A stretch of 5,180 bases of DNA, taken from assembly GCA_030605745.1 (NCBI GenBank), contig JAUWHT010000336.1, forward strand, positions 1 to 5,180, written 5' to 3'. This document shows, in pieces, positions 1 to 5,180 of the stretch. Below the pieces are notes generated by a model. It worked only from the letters and a program-made list of their open reading frames with translations. It was not told the origin of the DNA and searched no databases. Source of the DNA: Pirellulales bacterium (lineage in GTDB: Bacteria; Planctomycetota; Planctomycetia; Pirellulales; Thermoguttaceae). The translations under genes and the position numbers were made by a program. Numbering within the stretch: position 1 is the stretch's first letter; each line of letters starts with the position of its first letter.

Positions 1-102
1 GTCTCTGGAACATTTTACTATCGTCTGACCAACCGAGGAAATCATGTGATCACTACCGCACTCAAGCTACGAGAAATCACCATTCTCGCCCTGGCCACCT
101 AA
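1..102 (+). CDS. C-terminal fragment of an unknown protein with a winged-helix-like tail
   Basis: The frame is open from the first base of the window and ends at TAA 100-102, giving 33 residues with the 5' end outside the window. The tail contains GTFYYRLTNRGNHVITTALK followed by a helical end rich in L, A and T. The pattern 'YYRLTxxGxxVIT' is the wing-plus-last-helix signature seen at the end of many winged-helix proteins, including some transposase-like and MarR-like proteins. I cannot name the family from so little sequence. The following gene begins in the same frame only one codon later, so the two may have been brought together by a rearrangement. A chance open frame is possible, but the residue pattern looks coding. 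Confidence 0.45.
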   Translation, partial: VSGTFYYRLTNRGNHVITTALKLREITILALAT

Positions 103-159
103 ATCTTTGCTGTCAAAACAAGCTTTTACGAGTTTGTAATACAGAGAGATTTCCACTGG
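103..159 (+). pseudogene. In-frame 5' extension of the HTH gene lacking a start codon
   Basis: These 19 codons follow directly after TAA 100-102 and stay open into the HTH gene. They read IFAVKTSFYEFVIQRDFHW and then LDQRQQWF. The aromatic-rich stretch ending in W and leading to 'QWFRLD' fits the strand segment that precedes the first winged helix in this family, as I remember it. No ATG, GTG or TTG occurs in these codons, so the segment is probably a leftover from a longer gene whose upstream part was deleted or replaced. The assignment depends on remembered family patterns, not on an alignment. Confidence 0.4.
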
Positions 160-987
160 TTGGACCAGAGGCAACAATGGTTCCGGCTGGATTTGCTGCC
201 GCAATACGGGCTGCCGAACATAATCGAGAAGGTGCTGTCGGTGGCCGAGCGGGTCGAGGTTAGCAAGCTTCGGGCCGCCATAGTGCGGCATCGCCGCAGT
301 AACCGCGGACTGCCGCCTGTGAAGATCCTGCTGGAATTCTGCCGCCAGATGCCCGACGTTCGCATCGAAGGAAACACGATTATTTCCGATCCGCCGCGCG
401 ACTGGAGAAAGACCCTTACCGGCGTCGAGCGGCTGATAGTGGAGGTGCTCAGCAAGCACGGTCCGGTGATGGAACGAATGGCCTTCGAGGAGCGCTGCGT
501 CCGGGCCGGCATGAACCGCTTCAGCTTCAACGTCATTATCATGTCATCCCCGGTCGTCGAGCAATACGGCCGCAGCGTCTACGGCCTGCTGGGGCTGAAA
601 GTCGACCGAAAAGCGGCCCAGAAGCTGGTCAGTCAGAGACCGGCGATTACTCCTGCCCGCGTGCTCAGGGCGTTCGGTCAGACTGATAATGGCAGGTTCT
701 ACCTGGCCTACCGGTTGTCGAAGGCGGCCATTTCCGGCGGCGTGATCACCATGCCCGCCGCCATGAAGCGACATATCCACGGCAGGTTCACGCTGCGCAC
801 ACCCGACGGTCGCAAAGTCGGCACGCTGGTTGTCAAGAAAGGTTGCGGCTGGGGGCTCGGACCCGTGCTGCGCGGAACCCCGGCCGAGCCGGGTGATTAC
901 ATGCTGTTGCTGTTCGACAAGGCCAGTCACAGCGCGCAGATCCGCATCGGCGACGAAAACATCATGCAGGAAATCTCCGGCGCGTAA
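160..987 (+). CDS. Sigma-70 region 4-like / double winged-helix DNA-binding protein, probably 5'-truncated
   Basis: This is a 275-residue product if translation starts at TTG 160; no ATG or GTG lies between the upstream stop (100-102) and that TTG. Residues about 18-80 and 84-146 look like two consecutive winged-helix domains. The first contains 'RVEVSKLRAAIVRHRR' and the second 'LTGVERLIVEVLSKHGPV' followed by 'GMNRFSF'. Residues about 178-266 form a beta-rich C-terminal domain with 'GRFTLRTPDG', 'GTLVV', 'WGLGP' and 'PGDYMLLLFD'. From memory this order matches the C-terminal half of bacterial proteins annotated as sigma-factor-like HTH proteins, which are normally longer at the N-terminus. 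Codons 103-159 upstream of the TTG also read like the family (FYEFVIQRDFHWLDQ), and no good Shine-Dalgarno precedes the TTG. The gene is therefore probably a 5'-truncated remnant, though it may still be expressed. A role in DNA binding or regulation is inferred from the fold only. It converges with the minus-strand operon across a palindromic element. Confidence 0.6.
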   Translation: MDQRQQWFRLDLLPQYGLPNIIEKVLSVAERVEVSKLRAAIVRHRRSNRGLPPVKILLEFCRQMPDVRIEGNTIISDPPRDWRKTLTGVERLIVEVLSKHGPVMERMAFEERCVRAGMNRFSFNVIIMSSPVVEQYGRSVYGLLGLKVDRKAAQKLVSQRPAITPARVLRAFGQTDNGRFYLAYRLSKAAISGGVITMPAAMKRHIHGRFTLRTPDGRKVGTLVVKKGCGWGLGPVLRGTPAEPGDYMLLLFDKASHSAQIRIGDENIMQEISGA

Positions 988-1004
988 GGGTTTCCTTCTG
1001 CCTA

Positions 1005-1152
1005 AGGGCCCGCGCACAAATAACTTGTACGAATTCCACCAAGAGTGGCACGTCCCTGAGCGCAGCGAAGGGCGTGTTTGGGACACCTTGCCACGCCCTT
1101 CGTTCCTCAGGGCGTGCCACCAATTTGTACAGCTTATTTCTGCGCGGGCCCT
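1005..1152. repeat. MITE-like palindromic element with 26-bp terminal inverted repeats
   Basis: The outer arms are 1005-1030 and 1127-1152. Each is 26 nt, and they are reverse complements with only three mismatches (outermost AGGGCCCGCGCA / TGCGCGGGCCCT). Inside them, 1045-1077 pairs with 1091-1120, joining GTGGCACG, CCCTGAG and CGAAGGGCGTG to their complements, with small bulges. About 8 nt near 1036-1043 are unpaired, and the apical loop is about 1078-1090. Almost the whole element can therefore fold into one long hairpin. If the ends are set at GGGCCC, a direct TAA flanks both sides (1003-1005 and 1152-1154), which would be a 3-bp target duplication. It has no coding capacity. It lies between two convergent genes, and its right end overlaps the TAG stop of gene B; the reconstructed empty site keeps that TAG. 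It may also end transcription from either side, but there is no T-tract typical of an intrinsic terminator. Confidence 0.75.
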
Positions 1153-2497
1153 AAATGTACTCCGCGGGGAACTTCCACGGATCACGATACTCGGGCACCG
1201 CCGCCTTGGCGGCCTCCGCGTCGCCGACGATCTTTTCGGTCGCCGAGTCAAACCGGATCGAACGTCCTAATTTCAGCGACAGGTTGCCCAACACCAGCGG
1301 CACGTCGATCTTGCAGTGATAGCCCGGGTTGCAACTCGGTTGCCGGCGGGTCTTGATGCAGTCGAGCCATTCCCGCTCGTGACCTGGAGAGGGCGGAATC
1401 GACTTTTCCGGCGTTTGGGCGTCTTTCATCCAATCGCCCTCCGGCACTATCTCGTGCTTGCCGTAGTTGCAATACATCGTACCGTTGACGCCGTGGAAGT
1501 AGATTCCGAGTCGCCGTGCCGGCTTGCCTCGCCCGAAATCGAACGCGAAGCTGCTGACCATCGACATCATCCACGTCATGGTAAAGTTCGGGTACTGCCA
1601 TACGATCTCCTGCGTGTCCGGGGCATCGCCGTCGTCGCGGATCGTGTAACGTCCGCCGGAGCTGTAGGTCACTTCCGGATAGCCCAGCTTAAGTGCCCAA
1701 ACCGGCAGGTCGACGATGTGCGGAGCCATGCCGCACGTCCAACCGCCGCTATACAACATGAACGACGGATGATGATACGAACTCTTGGCGAGGAACGAAT
1801 TGTACGGCCGCATCGGGTACGGACCGATCCACATGTTCCAATCGAGCCCCTCGGGCGGCGTGGTGTTCGGATCGTGTCCCAGTCCCTCTGGCCCCTGGTT
1901 CATCACGTTGAAGGTACGTGCTACGCTAATCTTGCCCAGGTTTCCCGACTGGACCAGTTCCACCACGCGGCGATAATTCTCGCTGGCATGGACCTGCGTG
2001 CCGACCTGGCAGATGCGATTGTGTTTTTTCACCGCGTTTTTAATCGCCATGCTTTCGCCCAGGTAAAGCGTCATTGGCTTCTGCAGGTAGACGTCTTTGC
2101 CCGCCTCGCAGGCATCGACCGTCTGGCGGCAGTGCCAATGTGGCGGTGTGCCGATGATCACCGCGTCGATGTCCTTCCGGGCAAGCATCTCGCGATAGTC
2201 GTGGTACGGCTTGGCACTCTCCTTGAACTTGGCGAGAGCTATCTCGCGTCGTTCCTTCCAGATGTCGCAGACTCCGGTGACCACAACGTCCGGGTATTTT
2301 GCACAGTTATTCAGGTTGGCCCTGCCCATTCCGCCACAGCCAATCAGGCCGATCTGGACGCGCTCGTTGGCCGGCGCCTGGTCAGCCTGTCCCAGTGCAC
2401 TGGCTGGAACGAAGTAAGGAGCAGCCACACCGGCTGCACCGACGGCCGTCGCCTTCTCGATAAAGCGGCGACGCGACAGTTCATTTGACTTGGACAT
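1151..2497 (-). CDS. Tat-exported Gfo/Idh/MocA family oxidoreductase (gene B)
   Basis: This 448-residue protein starts at ATG 2497-2495 with AAGGAG six nucleotides upstream. Residues 8-15 are SRRRFIEK, a twin-arginine motif, followed by a hydrophobic Ala/Gly segment to about residue 36 (PASALG). It is therefore probably exported folded with its cofactor. The Rossmann domain begins at residue 48 with GLIGCGGMGRA (G53, G55, G56, G58), the classical NAD(P)-binding loop. 'GTPPHWHC' (116-123) and 'YLQKPM' (137-142) follow. K140 matches the catalytic lysine of the family's EKP motif, with Glu replaced by Gln. The C-terminal substrate domain contains 'GMAPHIVD' (256-263), whose H260 and D263 fit the usual second catalytic pair. 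Family members oxidise or reduce sugars, cyclitols or their derivatives; the substrate here cannot be read from the sequence. It is the last gene of the E-D-C-B array, 52 nt after C, and ends inside the palindromic element. Confidence 0.93.
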   Translation of the reverse strand: MSKSNELSRRRFIEKATAVGAAGVAAPYFVPASALGQADQAPANERVQIGLIGCGGMGRANLNNCAKYPDVVVTGVCDIWKERREIALAKFKESAKPYHDYREMLARKDIDAVIIGTPPHWHCRQTVDACEAGKDVYLQKPMTLYLGESMAIKNAVKKHNRICQVGTQVHASENYRRVVELVQSGNLGKISVARTFNVMNQGPEGLGHDPNTTPPEGLDWNMWIGPYPMRPYNSFLAKSSYHHPSFMLYSGGWTCGMAPHIVDLPVWALKLGYPEVTYSSGGRYTIRDDGDAPDTQEIVWQYPNFTMTWMMSMVSSFAFDFGRGKPARRLGIYFHGVNGTMYCNYGKHEIVPEGDWMKDAQTPEKSIPPSPGHEREWLDCIKTRRQPSCNPGYHCKIDVPLVLGNLSLKLGRSIRFDSATEKIVGDAEAAKAAVPEYRDPWKFPAEYI

Positions 2498-2503
2498 AAT
2501 AAT

Positions 2504-2509
2504 CTCCTT
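2504..2509 (-). promoter_or_regulatory. Shine-Dalgarno site of gene B
   Basis: The minus strand reads AAGGAG here, with six nucleotides (2498-2503) before the ATG at 2497. This is a strong ribosome binding site and confirms the start that gives the intact twin-arginine signal. Confidence 0.85.
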
Positions 2510-2537
2510 CTTGGTACTATTGGTGGTTTGTTGCGAA

Positions 2538-2549
2538 GTCGCACGTGGT
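2538..2549 (-). repeat. Post-stop spacer block, copy after gene C
   Basis: The minus strand reads ACCACGTGCGAC directly after the TAA of gene C. It is followed by TTCGCA, so TGCG-ACTT-CGCA can form a short hairpin. The same block follows genes D and E. Confidence 0.6.
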
Positions 2550-3566
2550 TTACTTTCTTACTGCGTTGGCCCGGCGGGCCTTTTCCATGACGCTTTCGAG
2601 GGTAACCGAGGCGCCGCCCTGGCGCTTGCTCTCGTCGGCCGCTTCCATGAAGGCGAAGATCTCCAATGTTTCTTCGGGGGTGATGGGCGGTTTGCCCGTC
2701 TTGAAGAACTTGACGATCTCGACGATCAGCGGCTCGTAGCCGCCGAACCCGCCGCCGGGAGCGATCCCCTTGCTGCCGAAGACGGTCGAACCGTATCCGC
2801 GCCGGCCGTCGCGGATGCCCCGGAACGTGCCCACCCGACCGTCCTTCCAGACGCCTACCACCAGGTCCGTCCCCTCGGTGTGCACCCGGGTGACCGACTT
2901 GCAGCCGGTGCCCATGATCGTAAACAGCGGCTCCACCCCGTGGATGCCGTACCAAAACAGGTCCGGATGGTGCGGCTCCAGGTGGCAGGGGGCATACTGG
3001 TCGCAGCCGCGGACCTCGCCCAGCTTCGGATCGTTGCGTATCCCAATGGTCTGCGCGGCAAACCGCAGCGAGGAACTCGAAAAGCAGGGGACGTTGTGCT
3101 CCTTGGCCAGGCGGAATATCTCGATCGCGTCGGCCAACGAGCCGGCTATCGGCTTGTCGATAAACACCGGCTTGCCGGCCGCAAAGACCGGCTTTGCCTG
3201 TTCGAGATGCGGCCGGCCGTCGATGCTCAGCAGCAGCACAACGTCACACTTTTTCAGCAACTCGTCGATCGAATCGACGATCTCCACGCCCAGGTTGCGA
3301 ATCGGCTCGACGCTCCTGTTCAGTATTCCCATACTATGAGGAATATCCGGACTGCCGCCGGGATATCCAACCACCACGGTCATCTCGGCCAGCTCGCCGG
3401 TGGCCTTGGGATCGTTGATGATCTTGGTCCAGGGCAAGGCATGTGCATCCAGCCCGATGATCCCGGCCTTCATCGGCCCCGCCGGTTCGTCGGCGCGACT
3501 GGTAGAGTCAATAGCCAGGAAAGCGAGAGAGAGAAAACATGCAGTGAGTAGCCTTTTGTGGATCAT
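2550..3566 (-). CDS. Sec-exported Gfo/Idh/MocA-like protein, tandem copy 1 (gene C)
   Basis: I place the start at ATG 3566, giving 338 residues. CAGGAG lies six nucleotides upstream and the product then begins MIHKRLLTACFLSLAFLA, a Sec-type signal with likely cleavage after SRA (residue 25). The frame stays open to a TTG at 3596, but that would bury the ribosome site inside the gene. The Rossmann-like part begins MKAGIIGLDAHALPW (32-46), so the usual GxGxxG is replaced by G35-I-I-G-L-D-A-H. 'VLLLSIDGRPH' (110-120) and 'VFIDKP' (134-139) follow; K138 matches the family lysine, with Asp for Glu. 'FSSSSLRF' (162-169) and 'EPHHPDLFWYGIHGVE' (197-212) are probable active-site segments. The C-terminal helix 'LEIFAFMEAADESKRQGG' is typical of the family. 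Tat residues are absent. The gene is 35 nt after D and 52 nt before B. Cell-envelope location is inferred; substrate and reaction are unknown. Confidence 0.9.
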   Translation of the reverse strand: MIHKRLLTACFLSLAFLAIDSTSRADEPAGPMKAGIIGLDAHALPWTKIINDPKATGELAEMTVVVGYPGGSPDIPHSMGILNRSVEPIRNLGVEIVDSIDELLKKCDVVLLLSIDGRPHLEQAKPVFAAGKPVFIDKPIAGSLADAIEIFRLAKEHNVPCFSSSSLRFAAQTIGIRNDPKLGEVRGCDQYAPCHLEPHHPDLFWYGIHGVEPLFTIMGTGCKSVTRVHTEGTDLVVGVWKDGRVGTFRGIRDGRRGYGSTVFGSKGIAPGGGFGGYEPLIVEIVKFFKTGKPPITPEETLEIFAFMEAADESKRQGGASVTLESVMEKARRANAVRK

Positions 3567-3572
3567 GTGTGT

Positions 3573-3578
3573 CTCCTG
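3573..3578 (-). promoter_or_regulatory. Shine-Dalgarno site of gene C (decides the start)
   Basis: The minus strand reads CAGGAG, and six nucleotides (3567-3572) separate it from ATG 3566. It lies downstream of the alternative TTG at 3596, which supports the shorter protein with an N-terminal signal peptide. Confidence 0.85.
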
Positions 3579-3589
3579 TTTGCTGCGAA

Positions 3590-3601
3590 GCCGCAAGTGG
3601 T
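3590..3601 (-). repeat. Post-stop spacer block, copy after gene D
   Basis: The minus strand reads ACCACTTGCGGC directly after the TAA of gene D, followed by TTCGCAGCAAAC and then the ribosome site of gene C. TGCG-GCTT-CGCA can form a four-base-pair hairpin. Confidence 0.6.
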
Positions 3602-4618
3602 TTACTTTCTTACTGTGTTGGCCCGGCGGGCCTTTTCCATGACGCTTTCGAGCGTGACCGAGGCGCCGCCTTGCCGTTTGCTCTCGTCGGTGGCTTCCAT
3701 GAAGGCGAAGATTTCCAACGTTTCTTCCGGGGTAACGGGCGGTTTGCCCGTCTTGAAGAACTTGATGATTTCGACGATCAGCGGTTCGTAGCGGGTGGAG
3801 CCGCCGCTCGGAACGATCCCCTTGCTGCCGAAGACGGTCGAGCCGGAACCGCGCCGGCCATCGCGGATACCCCGGAACGTGCCCACCCGACCGTCTTTCC
3901 AGATGCCTACCACCAGGTCCGTCCCCTCGGTGTACACCCGGCTGACCGACTTGCAGCCGGTGCCCATGATAGTAAACAACTGCTCCACCCCGTGGATGCC
4001 GTACCAGAACAGGTCCGGATGGTGCGGCTCCAGGGGGCAGGGGGCATACTGGTTGCAGCCGCGGACCTCGCCAAGATCAGGATCGTTGCGTATCCCGATG
4101 GTCCGCGCGGCAAACCGCAGCGAGGAACTCGAGAAGCAGGGGACGTTGTGCTTCTTGGCCAGGCGGAATATCTCGATCGCGTCGGCCAACGAGCCGGCTA
4201 TCGGCTTGTCGATGAACACCGGCTTGCCGGCCGCAAGGACCGGCTTGGCCTGCTCCAGGTGCGGCCGCCCGTCGATGCTCAGCAGCAGCACAACGTCACA
4301 CTTTTTCAGCAACTCGTCGATCGAATCGACGATCTCCACGCCCAGGTTGCGAATCAGCTCGACGTTCCTGTTCAGTATTTTCATACTCTGAGGAATATCC
4401 GGACTGCCGCCCGGATATCCGACCACCACGGTCATCTCGGCCAGTTCGCCGGTGGCCTTGGGATCATTGATGATCTTGGTCCAGGGCAGGGCATGTGCAT
4501 CCAGCCCGATGATCCCCGCTCTGAGTGGTTTGGTCGGCTCGTCGGCCCGCGCGGGGGAGCCGATGGTCGTGAAAGCGAGAGAGACGAAACATACGATCAG
4601 TAGTGTTTTTCGGATCAT
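3602..4618 (-). CDS. Sec-exported Gfo/Idh/MocA-like protein, tandem copy 2 (gene D)
   Basis: This 338-residue protein starts at ATG 4618, with AGGAG six nucleotides upstream. The longer frame to TTG 4648 is rejected for the same reason as in its twin. The signal peptide is MIRKTLLIVCFVSLAF, ending at the canonical ARA site (residue 25). The protein aligns to gene C without a gap. I count about 38 differences, 14 of them in the first 33 residues and about 24 in the remaining 305. All candidate catalytic segments are identical to C: GIIGLDAHALPW, VFIDKP, FSSSSLRF and EPHHPDLFWYGIHGVE. The main difference in the mature part is a loop around residues 269-276 (VPSGGSTR here, APGGGFGG in C). The gene is 35 nt after E and 35 nt before C, so it is likely co-transcribed with them. 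The duplication is clearly recent; whether C and D act on different substrates cannot be told. Confidence 0.9.
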   Translation of the reverse strand: MIRKTLLIVCFVSLAFTTIGSPARADEPTKPLRAGIIGLDAHALPWTKIINDPKATGELAEMTVVVGYPGGSPDIPQSMKILNRNVELIRNLGVEIVDSIDELLKKCDVVLLLSIDGRPHLEQAKPVLAAGKPVFIDKPIAGSLADAIEIFRLAKKHNVPCFSSSSLRFAARTIGIRNDPDLGEVRGCNQYAPCPLEPHHPDLFWYGIHGVEQLFTIMGTGCKSVSRVYTEGTDLVVGIWKDGRVGTFRGIRDGRRGSGSTVFGSKGIVPSGGSTRYEPLIVEIIKFFKTGKPPVTPEETLEIFAFMEATDESKRQGGASVTLESVMEKARRANTVRK

Positions 4619-4624
4619 GGTTTT

Positions 4625-4629
4625 CTCCT
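4625..4629 (-). promoter_or_regulatory. Shine-Dalgarno site of gene D (decides the start)
   Basis: The minus strand reads AGGAG with six nucleotides (4619-4624) before ATG 4618. The spacing equals that of C and B. It excludes the TTG at 4648 as the main start. Confidence 0.85.
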
Positions 4630-4641
4630 GGTTGTTGTTGT

Positions 4642-4653
4642 GCCGCAAGTGGC
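4642..4653 (-). repeat. Post-stop spacer block, copy after gene E
   Basis: The minus strand reads GCCACTTGCGGC directly after the TAA of gene E. The block matches the copy after gene D in 11 of 12 positions, but the following TTCGCA is replaced by ACAACA, so the small hairpin is lost here. Confidence 0.6.
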
Positions 4654-5180
4654 TTACCTTCTCGCGGCGTTGACTTGTTTAGCTTTTTCCATAACGCTTT
4701 CAATCGTCACCGGAGCGCCGCCCTGGCGTTTGCTCTCGTCGGCGGCTTCCATAAAGGCGAAGATTTCGATAGTCTCCTCCGCACTGACGGGCGGTTTGCC
4801 GGTCTTGAAGAACTTGCACATCTCGATCACCAGCGGTTTGTAGCCTTCATATTTGCCGGCAGAACCGCTGTCCTTGCTGCCGACAATTTCTGCACCGTAG
4901 CCGCCTTTTCCGATGAACGTCCCCTCCCGGCCGTCCTCCCAAATGCCGACTACTTTGTTTTGCTCAACTCGGGTCACCGATTTGCAGCCCGGGCCCATGA
5001 TCGTAAACAGGATTTCCACGCCGTGGACGCCGTACCAGAACAGGTCCGGGTGGTGTGGCTCGATGTGCATCGGGCTCCAGGCGACACAGCTTTGCACCTT
5101 GCCGAATTTCGACTCTCCCGTACGGACGGCCTGGAAATCCGAGTCGAAGCGAGTCGAGGAACTGGAAAAACACGGCACGT
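4654..5180 (-). CDS. Gfo/Idh/MocA-like protein, C-terminal part, diverged paralog of C and D (gene E, partial)
   Basis: About 175 C-terminal codons are in the window; the 5' part lies beyond 5180. The first visible residues (VPCFSSSSTRF) align to residue 159 onward of C and D, so the GTG near 5178 is an internal valine and not a start. 'IEPHHPDLFWYGVHGVE' and 'LFTIMGPGCKSVTRV' keep the presumed active-site histidines. 'FFKTGKPP' and 'IEIFAFMEAADESKRQGG' match the shared C-terminus. Compared with C and D it has small deletions after 'TRV' and after 'GTFIG', and a different loop (DSGSAGKYEGYKP). By eye the overlap is around 60 percent identical to D, so this is an older duplicate. It is the most upstream visible gene of the array and ends 35 nt before D. 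Whether it carries an export signal cannot be seen here. Confidence 0.88.
   Translation of the reverse strand, partial: VPCFSSSSTRFDSDFQAVRTGESKFGKVQSCVAWSPMHIEPHHPDLFWYGVHGVEILFTIMGPGCKSVTRVEQNKVVGIWEDGREGTFIGKGGYGAEIVGSKDSGSAGKYEGYKPLVIEMCKFFKTGKPPVSAEETIEIFAFMEAADESKRQGGAPVTIESVMEKAKQVNAARR

Larger units (their letters stand above)
2538..4653 (-). repeat. Tandem 1052-bp duplication covering genes C and D with their spacers
   Basis: Unit 1 is about 2538-3589 and unit 2 about 3590-4641. The offset is a constant 1052 bp, with no indel in the coding part. A third, diverged unit starts at 4642 (gene E). The similarity includes the spacer after the stop codon as well as the genes. One stretch is identical over 87 nt (3217-3303 versus 4269-4355). 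The gene ends, TTTACTTTCTTACT at 2549 and at 3601, are also identical. The unit boundaries are approximate, because similarity fades in the spacer upstream of each ribosome site. Confidence 0.9.

Noticed and set aside
1005..1152. Classical intrinsic terminator for the convergent genes
   Set aside because: The hairpin is far longer than a usual terminator stem and no T-tract follows on either strand, so a repeat or mobile element is the better primary call.
544..1251. A 235-codon open frame on the minus strand opposite the HTH gene
   Set aside because: It is antisense to the HTH gene, crosses the palindromic element and overlaps the end of gene B. Its composition is R/P/T-rich without motifs.
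1316..2488. A 390-codon open frame on the plus strand
   Set aside because: It lies wholly antisense to gene B, which has a Tat signal, Rossmann motif and ribosome site. The plus-strand product is rich in R, H and V with no family pattern.
3262..3280. Perfect inverted repeat TCGTCGAT-cga-ATCGACGA, also present at 4314-4332
   Set aside because: It lies inside the coding sequence for IVDSIDE in both copies and is explained by codon choice plus the duplication, so I do not call it an operator.
2490..3551. A 353-codon open frame on the plus strand opposite gene C
   Set aside because: It is an antisense shadow. A similar frame opposite gene D (3569-4603) exists only because the two genes are duplicates.
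3567..3596. Upstream TTG start for gene C adding 10 residues
   Set aside because: It would place the CAGGAG ribosome site inside the gene and put a charged stretch before the signal peptide. The TTG is part of the repeated spacer block.
4619..4648. Upstream TTG start for gene D adding 10 residues
   Set aside because: Same reasons as for gene C; ATG 4618 has its own well-spaced AGGAG.
5176..5178. GTG as the start of a short 174-residue protein
   Set aside because: The codon is the valine of the conserved VPCFSSSS segment in the middle of the paralogs C and D, so the gene continues past the window edge.

Overview
The window looks like a piece of a planctomycete chromosome, probably Pirellulales-like. 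The sequence is moderately GC-rich, and it carries a cluster of exported Gfo/Idh/MocA-family oxidoreductases, one with a twin-arginine signal of the kind that recurs in large numbers in that phylum. No rRNA or conserved marker gene is present, so the taxonomy is inferred from protein style only.

Layout. Positions 1-102 (+) hold the last 33 codons of an unknown protein with a winged-helix-like tail. Directly downstream in the same frame, about 103-987 (+), lies a protein with two winged-helix-like domains and a C-terminal beta-rich domain. It resembles the C-terminal part of a family of sigma-70-region-4-like DNA-binding proteins. Recognisable family-like sequence begins upstream of the only usable start (TTG 160), so the gene has probably lost its 5' part. 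Between this gene and the convergent operon is a nearly perfectly palindromic element of about 148 bp (1005-1152), with 26-bp terminal inverted repeats and a possible TAA target duplication. It is MITE-like.

The rest of the window (1151-5180) is a minus-strand array of four Gfo/Idh/MocA-type genes, transcribed from high to low coordinates: E (partial, 5' end beyond the window), D, C and B. Spacers are 35, 35 and 52 nt, so co-transcription is likely. C and D are very recent tandem duplicates: both are 338 aa with no indels and about 38 differences by hand alignment. E is an older paralog of the same subfamily. B belongs to a different subfamily, with a Tat signal and a classical GxGGxG Rossmann loop. 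Each of E, D and C is followed by the same short block just after its stop codon, and C, D and B have Shine-Dalgarno sites exactly 6 nt from their ATG.

Working together (inference): the cluster probably encodes cell-envelope or periplasmic proteins acting on sugars, cyclitols or their derivatives. The C/D/E subfamily has lost the standard dinucleotide-binding glycine pattern and C and D carry Sec-type rather than Tat signals. Their cofactor use and reaction are therefore open questions, and this is the most interesting biology in the window.
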